This document shows positions 1-7,972 of a stretch of 49,720 nt of DNA, piece after piece. The position numbers and the translations under genes are program-made. Each line of letters starts with the position of its first letter. The first letter of the stretch is position 1. Source of the DNA: UBA7672 sp964529555 (GTDB lineage: Bacteria; Pseudomonadota; Alphaproteobacteria; Caulobacterales; Hyphomonadaceae); contig CAZGWV010000015.1 of assembly GCA_964529555.1 (NCBI GenBank), positions 1-49,720 of the forward strand, given 5' to 3'. The notes below the pieces were generated by a model. It did not search any database. It was not told the origin of the DNA and saw only the letters and a list, made by a program, of their open reading frames with translations.

Positions 1-325
1 GGACGGTGAGTTGCACCTTGCCCGGCGCGAGGCCGGCGATGTCGGACGGCACAAGCGTCTCGACAAGCGCCGAGACCTTGCGGTGGGCTTCATCGCCGCC
101 GCCGAGTTGGGGCAGGGACAGGAAGCTCGGCCCCATGTGCGAGACGTCGAACAGGCCGGCATTCGTGCGGGTCCAGTTGTGCTCGGCCATGATGCCGTCG
201 GCATACTGGATCGGCATGTCATAGCCGCCGAACTCGGCCATGCGCGCGCCAAGCCGCGTGTGCAGCCCGTGCAGCGGGGTCTTCTTCAGGGGACCAGTCC
301 TGTTAGTTTCTTGGGCTTCCGACAT
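1..325 (-). CDS. gcvT: Aminomethyltransferase (glycine cleavage T protein), N-terminal part
   Basis: The gene runs off the left edge; the first 108 residues are visible. GcvT transfers the aminomethyl carbon of glycine from the H-protein lipoamide to tetrahydrofolate in the cytoplasmic glycine cleavage system. The translation shows the family's N-terminal pattern: LKKTPLHGLH, then GARMAEFGGYDMPIQY, then the AGLFDVSHMG block that lines the folate cavity. The ATG at 325 gives the usual short N-terminal extension before the PLH motif. A tandem glycine riboswitch lies directly upstream in the leader, which independently supports a glycine-catabolic operon reading leftwards out of the window. gcvH and gcvP would be expected next but are not visible. 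Confidence 0.95.
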   Translation of the reverse strand, partial: MSEAQETNRTGPLKKTPLHGLHTRLGARMAEFGGYDMPIQYADGIMAEHNWTRTNAGLFDVSHMGPSFLSLPQLGGGDEAHRKVSALVETLVPSDIAGLAPGKVQLTV

Positions 326-367
326 GACCACTCCGACAGTTGCGCGACATCGCCTATGCGATCCGCG

Positions 368-560
368 CCCCCGCTGTCGGATGTGCCTGAGAGATTCACG
401 CCTTTTCCAAAGCGCTTACTCCGTCGGCGGCAGGGCGTCCCGTCTGAGCGGGTCCTGCGCTTTCCAGCGTCGTCGTGATCCAGGCGGTCCTTTTGCCTGA
501 GCGTTTCCGGGGCGGTTGCGCCTTCGGCGGCCGGACACGTCCCGGCTCTCTCCCGCGTGG
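368..560 (-). promoter_or_regulatory. Tandem glycine riboswitch in the gcvT leader
   Basis: Read on the minus strand, two successive aptamers are visible. The first contains CGGGAGAG near 555 and the hallmark GGAAACGCTCAGGCAAAAGG around 488-508. The second contains CTGGAAAGCGCAGGAC around 450-470 and GAATCTCTCAGGCACATC around 380-397. The arrangement of two aptamers joined by a short linker, ending about 45 bases before the gcvT start codon, is the classic glycine-sensing leader that switches on the cleavage system when glycine is plentiful. The outer borders are approximate. The interval 561-778 further upstream should hold the promoter; I see no gene there. Confidence 0.92.
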
Positions 561-778
561 ATCTATCGACCTTGCCGCATGATTGCGCCTCCCGGCGGAA
601 CCAGACGTCGGGGCCATCTGCCCTTGTGGATAGCGGCGCGTCAATGGCGGCAATGTGACGGCCCGAAACGATCCACATGGATCGCAGCGTCAACGACGGC
701 GCGCGATCTCTTCGGTTCGCTGCGGCAAGGGAGCGTGTCCTTCGTGCCACCTTGGTGTTTCCATCTCTCCCCCCGACG

Positions 779-1741
779 CTACAGCGACTTCAGCCAGTCG
801 ATCAGCAGCCTGTTCGTCTCGACCGGCTTTTCCTGCTGGTTCCAGTGCCCCGCGCCGGGAATCATATGGAAGCCGCGCAGATCGTCGAAATGCTGGCGCA
901 TGCGCGTCTCGACATCGCGGCCGAACATGCGGATGCCGACGTCCTTGTCGCCCGCCATGAACAGGGCAGGCTGCGTGATCTTCGTGCCGGCGCGCGCCGA
1001 GGAGGCTGCGAAGTCGCGATGGAAGTTGCGATAGCGGTTCAGCGGTCCCCTGAAGCCCGACCCTTCGAACTCCTTCACGAGATAGTCCACGTCGGCTTCG
1101 TTGAGCCATGCGGGCAAGCTGCCTGGATCGACAAGGCCGGGCAGGAACGGATCGCCATGCTTCTTGCCGAACGGCCACGCGCCCTCCGGCGCATCCCCCG
1201 ACCAGCCGAAATAGATGCGGCGGATGGCGTCGCGCACGTCGGCCTCGAACTCGGCCTCGGCGACGCCTTCGTCCTGGAAATACACCATGTAGAAGAACAG
1301 ACCGTTCTCGGTGAACATCTTGCGCGCGACATCGATCATCGGGGCCGAGCCGTGGCCCATGTGCGGGATCGACATGCCGCAGACGGCGGTGAAGCGCTGC
1401 GGATCGGCCCAGGCGGTGTTCCAGACGATGGGCGCCCCCCAGTCATGCCCGACGAGGATCGCCCGGCCGCCGCCCAGCGCGTCGGCCACGGCCTGGTTGT
1501 CGGCGACGATGCTGGCCATGTCGTAGGCTTCGACAGGATGCGGCTTGGACGAGCCGCCGTATCCGCGCACGTCAATCGCGGCAGCGGTGTAGCCAGCCGC
1601 AGCCAGCGCTCCCAGCTGATGTCGCCACGAATACCAGCTCTCCGGCCAGCCATGCACCATCAGCACCAATGGCCCCGAGCCTTCGACCGCCACGCGGATC
1701 GTGCAGTCCCCGGACTGGACGTAACGGAACTCATGGGCCAT
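779..1741 (-). CDS. Alpha/beta hydrolase, epoxide-hydrolase-like
   Basis: A 320-residue cytoplasmic protein with the soluble epoxide hydrolase layout. The oxyanion motif HGWP is at residues 30-33, the nucleophile elbow VGHDWGA has Asp100 at the nucleophile position, and the C-terminal GAGHW places the catalytic His at about 299. An aspartate nucleophile instead of serine points to epoxide hydrolase or haloalkane dehalogenase chemistry rather than an esterase; the HGWPES and GHDWGA forms are commonest in epoxide hydrolases. The substrate cannot be told from sequence. It stands alone, divergent from panD across 267 bases. No signal peptide is visible. The family call is firm and the exact reaction is inferred. 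Confidence 0.85.
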   Translation of the reverse strand: MAHEFRYVQSGDCTIRVAVEGSGPLVLMVHGWPESWYSWRHQLGALAAAGYTAAAIDVRGYGGSSKPHPVEAYDMASIVADNQAVADALGGGRAILVGHDWGAPIVWNTAWADPQRFTAVCGMSIPHMGHGSAPMIDVARKMFTENGLFFYMVYFQDEGVAEAEFEADVRDAIRRIYFGWSGDAPEGAWPFGKKHGDPFLPGLVDPGSLPAWLNEADVDYLVKEFEGSGFRGPLNRYRNFHRDFAASSARAGTKITQPALFMAGDKDVGIRMFGRDVETRMRQHFDDLRGFHMIPGAGHWNQQEKPVETNRLLIDWLKSL

Positions 1742-2008
1742 ATAAGACGCTCCCTACGGCGACCGTATGTATCGGTTGCGCTTCGAGGACTATGCCGGGC
1801 CGCCAGGCGAATTGGAATTGGCAGGCCGGGGCCGTCCTCATCCTTAACCAAGCCGGCGCGTGGGCCAAGGCGAAAGCGCTTGTCCCGGAGCGAGCCGGTG
1901 AAAAGGCAGCGCGATACTTTACGGCAGGGAAATCCTCTTCCGCTAACGCATCGCGCGATGATCCGCCTCGCCAGTGACTGGCAGGGGCGGGCGCAAGGAG
2001 GGAATTTC

Positions 2009-2368
2009 ATGCTCCTCACCATGATGAAGGGCAAGCTGCACCGCGCCGCCGTCACGCAGTGCGATCTTCACTATGAAGGCTCGTGCTCCATCGACATGGA
2101 CCTGCTCGAAGCGGCCAACATCCTGCCGCACGAGCGCGTCGATATCTGGAACGTCACCAATGGCGCGCGCATCTCGACCTACGCCATCGAGGCGCCGCGC
2201 GGCTCGAAAACGATCGGCATCAACGGCGCCGCCGCCCGCTATTTCCAGACCGCCGACCGCGTGATCATCGCTGCCTTCGCGCAGATGGACGAGACCGAAG
2301 CGAAACAGTGGGCGCCGTCCGTCGTGCGCCTGAACGACAGGAACGAAGTCGTCACGGGCATCGCGTAA
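2009..2368 (+). CDS. panD: Aspartate 1-decarboxylase precursor
   Basis: A 119-residue protein converting L-aspartate to beta-alanine for pantothenate and coenzyme A synthesis. It matches the family in length and in the start MLLTMMKGKLHRA. The self-cleavage site is intact: Gly24-Ser25 within YEGSCSID, where Ser25 becomes the pyruvoyl cofactor. Tyr58-type sequence (ISTYAIEA) and the NGAAARYF block are also present. The ATG at 2009 is chosen because AAGGAGG sits just upstream. A strong hairpin terminator follows, so the gene is probably monocistronic. Confidence 0.97.
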   Translation: MLLTMMKGKLHRAAVTQCDLHYEGSCSIDMDLLEAANILPHERVDIWNVTNGARISTYAIEAPRGSKTIGINGAAARYFQTADRVIIAAFAQMDETEAKQWAPSVVRLNDRNEVVTGIA

Positions 2369-2399
2369 CAGAAACCACGAGACTTCCTCCCCGGAAGCA

Positions 2400-2436
2400 G
2401 AAACGCCGCCCGCAATGTACGGGCGGCGTTTTTCGT
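2400..2436 (+). terminator. Rho-independent terminator of panD
   Basis: AACGCCGCCCG, a short loop, then CGGGCGGCGTT followed by TTTCGTTTT forms a perfect GC-rich hairpin with a T-rich tail about 35 bases after the panD stop. Confidence 0.9.
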
Positions 2437-2448
2437 TTTGGGGAGGGG

Positions 2449-2535
2449 CGTAGGGAGTAGGGAGTAGGAAGTAGGAATGGGCAGCGGATCGATCGCTACT
2501 CCCTATTCCCGATTTCCCTACTCCCTCTTCCAGAC
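2449..2535. repeat. Intergenic inverted minisatellite built from TAGGGAG units
   Basis: Four degenerate units of the type TAGGGAGTAGGGAGTAGGAAG lie on the left arm. They are followed, after a centre GGATCGATCG, by their reverse complement (CTACTCCCTATTCCCGATTT, then CCCTACTCCC). The element fills the space between the panD terminator and the stop codon of the SIMPL-domain gene. It has no coding potential and could fold into a long imperfect cruciform. Confidence 0.7.
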
Positions 2536-3297
2536 CTACTTCGTCAGTTCGAACACCACATTGACGGTCTGCTCCAGCGAGACTTCGCCCGCCGCGATCT
2601 GCGTTTCGGGCGCGCCACCGGCGTCCTGCATACGCATCGCCATCATCGGCACGGGCTGCGGATAGTAGTCCTGCTCGCTGATCGTAACGACGCGCTTGAC
2701 TTTGTAGCCGAGGGCCTGGGCGTAGAGTTCGGCTTTGGCGGCAGCGTCTTTCACGGCGGCGATGCGGGCGTCGTTCTGGAATTTCTCCGGCTGGTCGATC
2801 GAGAACGACACGCCGTTGATGGTATTGCCGCCGCCCTTCACGATGGCGTCCAGCGTCTTGCCCAGCGTGTCGAGCTTGCGGACCTTGATCGTGATCTGGT
2901 TGCTGGCCTTGTATCCCGTGAGGCGCGGACGTGCATTGTTGGGATATTCGTACACCGGATTGAGCGAGATATTGCCCGTCTGCATATCGCGGTCGGCGAT
3001 GCCTGCGGCTTTCACGGCGTCGAATACGCCGGCCATCTGGGTCGCCTGCTGCTGCATGGCCTCGGCGGCGGTCTTCGCCTCGACGGTCACGCCGACGCTG
3101 ATGATGGCGATATCCGGCGCGTGGGCGACGGAGCCCTTGCCGGTGAGTGTGATGGTGGTTTCGGGCTGGATCGAACTCATGGGCGGCATATGCATGTTGG
3201 GTCCATAGGTGGGAGGCGTCTGGGCCATCGCCATCGGCGCAGTCGCGCATCCGGCCATCGCGGTGACGGCGATAAGGGCGGGGGCAAGGCGTTTCAT
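2536..3297 (-). CDS. SIMPL-domain (DUF541) lipoprotein
   Basis: A 253-residue envelope protein. Residues 1-17 form a lipoprotein signal (MKRLAPALIAVTAMAGC, lipobox MAGC). The rest matches the SIMPL/DUF541 fold: ITLTGKGSVAHAPDIAIISVGV at the start of the domain, a central block ending in NPVYEY, and a C-terminal segment with AAAKAELYAQALGYK. The family includes BP26/Omp28-type proteins and is periplasmic or membrane-attached; no biochemical activity is established. The start at 3297 is chosen over a longer reading frame because it begins exactly at the signal peptide and has AGGAAAGG upstream. Confidence 0.85.
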   Translation of the reverse strand: MKRLAPALIAVTAMAGCATAPMAMAQTPPTYGPNMHMPPMSSIQPETTITLTGKGSVAHAPDIAIISVGVTVEAKTAAEAMQQQATQMAGVFDAVKAAGIADRDMQTGNISLNPVYEYPNNARPRLTGYKASNQITIKVRKLDTLGKTLDAIVKGGGNTINGVSFSIDQPEKFQNDARIAAVKDAAAKAELYAQALGYKVKRVVTISEQDYYPQPVPMMAMRMQDAGGAPETQIAAGEVSLEQTVNVVFELTK

Positions 3298-3487
3298 CGT
3301 TCTGACCTTTCCTGGTCTCTGGTCCGGCAACGGGGACAATGCGCGAACCTGGGCTGAGTCCTCCCTCAAATTGGGGCGGGCCTGTGGCATGGCCAGCCCC
3401 AACTGGCGGCGCGGCATGGCAGGCTGGCGACGGGCTCGCGGCGTTGCGCGAAGGACGCACGAATCCATCGCGCCGGCCCCTCCGGCG

Positions 3488-3542
3488 CCGTCCCAGGTCC
3501 CACAGGAGCGCCCTTGTCAGCATAACTGCGGACGGCAGCGTC
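3488..3542 (+). repeat. 55-bp direct repeat, left copy (contig end)
   Basis: The 55 bases ending at the last base before the N run are identical to the 55 bases that begin immediately after it (3643-3697). Overlap ends of exactly this length are typical of an unmerged assembly overlap. Confidence 0.9.
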
Positions 3543-3642
3543 NNNNNNNNNNNNNNNNNNNNNNNNNNNNNNNNNNNNNNNNNNNNNNNNNNNNNNNNNN
3601 NNNNNNNNNNNNNNNNNNNNNNNNNNNNNNNNNNNNNNNNNN
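3543..3642. other. Assembly gap of 100 Ns
   Basis: A run of exactly 100 N bases, the conventional placeholder for a gap of unknown size. Because identical 55-bp sequences border it, the true gap may be zero or negative. Confidence 0.99.
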
Positions 3643-3697
3643 CCGTCCCAGGTCCCACAGGAGCGCCCTTGTCAGCATAACTGCGGACGGCAGCGTC
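3643..3697 (+). repeat. 55-bp direct repeat, right copy (contig start)
   Basis: An exact copy of 3488-3542, starting at the first base after the N run. The sequence then continues uniquely towards the next gene. Confidence 0.9.
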
Positions 3698-3921
3698 CTT
3701 GGCCGAGCGACGTGCCCATGAACATGGGCGCGAGGCGTAGCGGTCGCGGCCAGCCCCGTCGCTCAACGCTGGAAGACATTCGATCAGCCGTGACGCGCCT
3801 GTGTGAGTAGCGGGCCGTAAAGTCCGGCGCTGAACACGCCGCTCGACTGCGAGAGGCGTTTTCAGCGTTGCGCCCGCACCGCTCGCTGAATAGGTTGGCG
3901 AGCCGGTGGGGGGAGACGTCG

Positions 3922-4719
3922 ATGGCGCTGTATCCAGAGCTCGCAAAGTTCGATATCGGGCAGGTCATCGCGCGGACGCTTTCCACGCTTGGCGGAAATC
4001 TGGTTTCCTTCTTTCTGCTGAGTTTCCTGTTCGCCGGCGTACCCACCATCCTGATGCAGTATGGGATCCAGCAGCTTGCGATGTCGGGCTGGATTGCGGA
4101 TTGGGACCCCGCCCTGATCAGGTTGTTCCCCCTGATGATGGGGGTTGGCGCATTTTTCCTTATGCTGCTGCCTGCCTATATTCTGATCGGCGCCATCACA
4201 CATGGAGCTGTCGTCTACCTGAATGGCAGGCGGGCAGGCTTCGCCGAATGCCTGACCACCGGCTTGAAACGAATGTTGCCGCTGGTGGCGCTGGGGCTCA
4301 TTTCGACATTGGCGATCGGTCTTGGATTTCTGTTGCTGATCGTTCCAGGGGTCATGCTCGCCACGCGGTGGGCTGTTGCCGCCCCCGCGCTTGTCGCCGA
4401 GCGGGTAAGCATCATGGGCGCGCTGGGAAGGTCCGCGGAACTCGGCCGCAATAACCGCTGGCGCATTTTCTGGCTGTTCGTCGTCTGGCTCATCCTGAAC
4501 GCGATGATTGAAGGGGCGTTCACGGGTATTATGGCGCTGCTGGCCGGGGCGTTCATGCAGTTCGGAGAGGCCGCCATCTGGATCTATCTATGCATCTATG
4601 GCGTCTACGCGGCCATCGCCGCCATGATCCCTGCGGCCGGCGCAGCCGCACTGTACACCGAACTCCGCACGATCAAGGAAGGCGCCTCGACCGAGGATCT
4701 GGCGAAGCTGTTCGACTGA
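3922..4719 (+). CDS. Multi-pass membrane protein of unknown function
   Basis: A 265-residue protein with about six hydrophobic segments, for example around residues 28-45, 75-98, 125-150 and 195-220. Its architecture, with a small amphipathic N-terminus (FDIGQVIARTLSTL) and the segment GLGFLLLIVPGVMLATRW followed by ALGRSAELGRNNRWRIF, resembles the membrane domain of glycerophosphodiester phosphodiesterase-like and DUF975-type proteins. No catalytic motif is visible. The ATG at 3922 is chosen because GGGGGGAGA lies at the right distance upstream; a longer frame begins at 3868. It converges with the RDD-protein gene. The function is not known. Confidence 0.7.
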   Translation: MALYPELAKFDIGQVIARTLSTLGGNLVSFFLLSFLFAGVPTILMQYGIQQLAMSGWIADWDPALIRLFPLMMGVGAFFLMLLPAYILIGAITHGAVVYLNGRRAGFAECLTTGLKRMLPLVALGLISTLAIGLGFLLLIVPGVMLATRWAVAAPALVAERVSIMGALGRSAELGRNNRWRIFWLFVVWLILNAMIEGAFTGIMALLAGAFMQFGEAAIWIYLCIYGVYAAIAAMIPAAGAAALYTELRTIKEGASTEDLAKLFD

Positions 4720-4780
4720 TCGCGGGGAGGCGGCTGGAGCGCGGCAGGGCGCGAGATCGAAAGCTCTACCGCCATCGCCC

Positions 4781-5662
4781 TCAGGAAGTCCGCCCGGGTC
4801 TGTCGTGCTTGTCCGCCCGGCGCTTGCCCATGAGCAGATCGGATTCGAGGTGTCGTCTCAGCTCGCCATAGTAGGCGCTGAGAAATTCGCGATCCGAGTC
4901 ATTGTGCGACCTCGTCCATCCGATCTTGTTGCGGATGCGGTCAGCAACAGTCGCAATCGCGTCGCGGTTGTTCGCCCGCAGCACGTCTTCAAGCACCTGT
5001 AGTTCCTTGATCCCGTAAACGCCCAGCTGCTTGGGCGTGAACTGACGTGCGGGCGCGCGTCTGTCAGGCGGCGACATCGCCAGATCGGTCAGAAGGCTGC
5101 GGCGCGGCGCCTGCACGACCCATGTGCCGGCGATCACGTCTCCCGCCCGCAGCCGATCCCTGTTGAATAGCGGAAAGAACACGAAGACGCCGGTCCAGGT
5201 CACGCCCATCAGCGTGATGACCGCATCTATCGAAGCGCCGCCGGAAAACAGGAAGCCGGCCGGCAGGAACAGTTCCAGCTCGCGCATCGCGTTGCGCGCA
5301 AAGATCGCGTCAGGCCGCAGGGCCCCGCCCGAGCGGTTCGCCACCCGTATGCGCAGCACCCGTTTCCCCGGCGTCGCGCCGCGCGCACCAAGTTCGAAGA
5401 TCAGGAAGTAGAAGTTGCGAACGACGAAAAAGCCGATCAGCCAGACAATCGCCACGACATCGCCGGACTGTGTACTCTGCCCCGCAAAAACCGCGCCAAG
5501 AGTCAGTAGAATCATCACGAGCGCGATGATCAGCGTGTCGATCGCGAACGCGCTGGCGCGCTCCCCGGCCGAAGCCAGCCGCACGCCGATATCGACCCCT
5601 TCAGGCGTAACCAGCGAGCGCGCAAATCGCATGGAGCTGTCGATGTTGCGTGCTTTAGCCAT
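4781..5662 (-). CDS. RDD-family membrane protein
   Basis: A 293-residue protein. The RDD domain covers roughly residues 30-190, with the characteristic start RASAFAIDTLIIAL, a second helix around VVAIVWLIGFFVV, the loop GATPGKRVLRIRV and the ending NRDRLRAGDVIAGTWVV. A cytoplasmic tail of about 100 residues follows. RDD proteins are inner-membrane proteins; some act in ion transport, most are uncharacterised. The start overlaps the end of the SpoIIM-like gene by 8 bases, so it is the last cistron of the operon that begins at 10803. Confidence 0.85.
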   Translation of the reverse strand: MAKARNIDSSMRFARSLVTPEGVDIGVRLASAGERASAFAIDTLIIALVMILLTLGAVFAGQSTQSGDVVAIVWLIGFFVVRNFYFLIFELGARGATPGKRVLRIRVANRSGGALRPDAIFARNAMRELELFLPAGFLFSGGASIDAVITLMGVTWTGVFVFFPLFNRDRLRAGDVIAGTWVVQAPRRSLLTDLAMSPPDRRAPARQFTPKQLGVYGIKELQVLEDVLRANNRDAIATVADRIRNKIGWTRSHNDSDREFLSAYYGELRRHLESDLLMGKRRADKHDRPGRTS

Positions 5663-6662
5663 CGGAGTGATTCCGGCGCGGAAGGAAAAGATAGGCCGCC
5701 CAGAGCAGCGCCGTCGCGCCGGCGATGACAAAGCGGATGTTGGTGTCGTTGATCGTTTGGCGGCCGACGCCTTCCAGTACGCCTGCAAGAAGCAGCATGA
5801 CGATCACGCCGCCCATGGCCTGAGCCGCATTACGCCCGGCGTTTGCCGCGCTTTCCAGCCGCGTCCGGTCGCCGGGAAAGATCATCGCGCGGCCGATGTG
5901 CAGGCCCGCGCCGCCCGCAATGGAAATCGCGAGAATTTCCGTGACGCCGTGGATCAGCAACCAGCCCGCAAGCTCGACGCCAAGTCCATGCGCTGCGAAG
6001 ACGGCAATGAACGCACCGATCGTACAGCCATTGTAGGCCATGAGCAGCAGGCTCGGCAGGCCGAATGCAAATCCCACGGCGAAAGCGAGCAGCGACACGC
6101 CCGCATTGTGTGTGAACAACGAGACTGCAAAGACGGACAACTCGTTGCTGAACTCGCCGCCGAACAGGGTCGAGCGCAGGTAATCGGCGGAGGCGGTCGG
6201 ATTGCGTCCGCCGGCCAGTTCTGCGGGAACCATCGAATAGAACCAGTCGGGGTCCTGACTCACGAGGATGTAGGCTGCGACTGCGGCAAGCAGCATGACG
6301 GCAAAGGCTATCGCGATATCCGGCATCATCCGCTGCACCGAACCGGGCCAGCCCTCGCGGAAGAAGCGCGAAATCTGCTGAAGTCTGCTGGATCGCGATC
6401 CGTAGACGAAGAAGTAGGCGCGCCCCGCCAGATCCTCCAGGTAAGCGATAAGGGCCCGATCGAGCGTGATGGCCCGTGCGACGGAGAGCGAAGCCAGCGC
6501 GGAACGATAGAGGCCGGGCAGGGCGAGCAGTTCGGCATCGTTCAGCGCGGATGGCCCACGCGCCTCCACGCGCTCGAGCAACGTCTCCAGCTTTCGCCAG
6601 TCTGACTGGCGTTCCGCGCGGAAGCGGCCACTTCGCAGAACAAGGTCGCCATCGTTTGTCAC
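5655..6662 (-). CDS. SpoIIM-like (DUF95) integral membrane protein
   Basis: A 335-residue protein. A soluble N-terminal region of about 100 residues precedes several membrane segments. The conserved stage-II-sporulation-M pattern is present: FFREGWPGSVQ before the first membrane helix, the NNAGVS-like stretch THNAGVSLLAFAVG, YNGCTIGAFIAV, and LIHGVTEILAISIAGGAGLHIG. In non-spore-formers this protein is regularly encoded beside MoxR, DUF58 and RDD genes, as here; its role is unknown. It starts at a GTG whose GTGA overlaps the stop of the DUF58 gene by 4 bases, indicating translational coupling. Confidence 0.87.
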   Translation of the reverse strand: MTNDGDLVLRSGRFRAERQSDWRKLETLLERVEARGPSALNDAELLALPGLYRSALASLSVARAITLDRALIAYLEDLAGRAYFFVYGSRSSRLQQISRFFREGWPGSVQRMMPDIAIAFAVMLLAAVAAYILVSQDPDWFYSMVPAELAGGRNPTASADYLRSTLFGGEFSNELSVFAVSLFTHNAGVSLLAFAVGFAFGLPSLLLMAYNGCTIGAFIAVFAAHGLGVELAGWLLIHGVTEILAISIAGGAGLHIGRAMIFPGDRTRLESAANAGRNAAQAMGGVIVMLLLAGVLEGVGRQTINDTNIRFVIAGATALLWAAYLFLPRRNHSDG

Positions 6663-7972
6663 AGCCGGCTCGCGTGCTTGACTTCAAGGTAGCGGTTCAG
6701 AAGGTCCGGCCCCAGCGATGAGGCGGAGGCGTCGATGAGGTCCACGCCAAGCCGTTCCAGGCGCGCGAGCACAACCTCTCTTTCCTGCAGCAGCGAATGG
6801 GCGATCACGGCGCGCGTGGCGTCCAGCATGCCTTCAGGCTCTGTTGCGGTCAGCTCGTCGAGTTCCCGGTCCCTGATGGCGACAAACAGGACAAGGTGCT
6901 TCTTGGTCAGCCGTCCGATATTCTCGACCATGAGCTCGGCGCTCGTCGGGTCGGCAAAATCGGTGAACACGACGATGAGCGAGCGGCGCTGGATGTCGGC
7001 GGACAATTTCGAGAGCCCAAGCGTAAAATTCGTCTCCTCGGTGGAGTAGTCGAGCTGCGCGGCCAGGCGCTGCAGCGCAGGAAACGCCCCCACGCCCGAG
7101 GACGGCGCGGATGACAGCCGGGGGCGCGAGTCAAAAGCGAACATGCCGACGCGGTCGCCCATCTTGAGCCCGACATAGGACAATAGCATCGCCGCTGCGA
7201 TCGCATGGTCGATCTTCGGCATGCCGGCCACCGGCTCGCACATCAACCTGCCTGTATCGATCGCCAGGATGATCGTCTGATCCTGTTCGGCGCGAAACTC
7301 TCGCGCAAGCAGCTTCGTATGCCGGGCCGATTGCTTCCAGTCGATCATCCGGCGGTCCATGCCGGGAAGGAAGTCGCGTAGCGCCTCGAACTCGGATCCC
7401 TGACCTTTCAGCTTGAAGTCACGGGATCCTGTGAGGGTGTCTCTTGCGAAAATCTTCAGCGCCTCGGTCTTCAGCGATTTCAGGTTCGGCGAAACCGTGA
7501 TCGGGCGCCGGGCATCGAGCACGCGCCGTTTCGTCACCAGCCCAAGCGGCCCGCGCCACTCCAGCCAGATGCGCTGGATCTCGCCTGCGCCGCGGCGAAG
7601 CGCGTCGAGTTGCACAGCCAGCGCGATCTGGTTTCCAGCCCTGCGAGATTGCCACTTCCAGAAGCGCGGCCGCAGAAGCGCATTGGTCTCAAGTCGTGCG
7701 GTCGCCGACGACGGAGCCGGTCCACGGCGAAAGACAAGGCTGATCTCGGCTTCCGCTGTCTCGCCCACCTCGACATTGGCCGGCGCCGTCAGTCGCCAGT
7801 CGAGCGCGCGGCGGTCGGCGCCGAGGATCGCATCCGCCAGCATCAGGGCGGCGAGAACGACGATCCAGGCAAGGCCCAGCGGCCAGACCTGCGGCGCCAA
7901 GGTCGCCAGAAGCAACGCGACCGGCGCTCCGGCAACAGCGACATGGATGGCGCGGGCCGTCGGAAAAATCAC
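6659..7972 (-). CDS. DUF58-domain protein, MoxR partner
   Basis: A 437-residue protein with two N-terminal membrane helices (residues about 10-55), an immunoglobulin-like segment, then the DUF58/von Willebrand-A-like region. The DUF58 signature GSEFEALRDFLPGMDRRMIDWKQSAR is clear, and a MIDAS-like AIDTGR follows at the start of the vWA fold. Such proteins are presumed partners of MoxR ATPases in maturing or inserting envelope complexes. The GTG start at 7972 overlaps the stop of the moxR-like gene by 4 bases (GTGA) and is chosen over an upstream frame that would run deep into that gene. Confidence 0.88.
   Translation of the reverse strand: MIFPTARAIHVAVAGAPVALLLATLAPQVWPLGLAWIVVLAALMLADAILGADRRALDWRLTAPANVEVGETAEAEISLVFRRGPAPSSATARLETNALLRPRFWKWQSRRAGNQIALAVQLDALRRGAGEIQRIWLEWRGPLGLVTKRRVLDARRPITVSPNLKSLKTEALKIFARDTLTGSRDFKLKGQGSEFEALRDFLPGMDRRMIDWKQSARHTKLLAREFRAEQDQTIILAIDTGRLMCEPVAGMPKIDHAIAAAMLLSYVGLKMGDRVGMFAFDSRPRLSSAPSSGVGAFPALQRLAAQLDYSTEETNFTLGLSKLSADIQRRSLIVVFTDFADPTSAELMVENIGRLTKKHLVLFVAIRDRELDELTATEPEGMLDATRAVIAHSLLQEREVVLARLERLGVDLIDASASSLGPDLLNRYLEVKHASRL

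Larger units (their letters stand above)
3298..3921. other. Intergenic region containing an assembly gap
   Basis: No convincing gene is visible on either strand between the SIMPL-domain gene and the next membrane protein. Open frames crossing the gap are low-complexity, Arg/Pro-rich translations of GC-rich DNA. The region contains the 100-N gap and the duplicated 55-bp flanks described separately. Because these two genes diverge, the promoters of both should lie here. Confidence 0.6.

Noticed and set aside
677..2368. A 563-residue plus-strand frame ending in the panD sequence
   Set aside because: The upstream part is antisense to the epoxide-hydrolase-like gene; only the last 119 codons, from the ATG with a ribosome site, are panD.
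1943..3946. A 667-residue minus-strand frame running through the N gap
   Set aside because: It is antisense to panD, reads the SIMPL gene in a wrong frame and gets its length partly from Ns; composition is Arg/Gly-rich with no domain.
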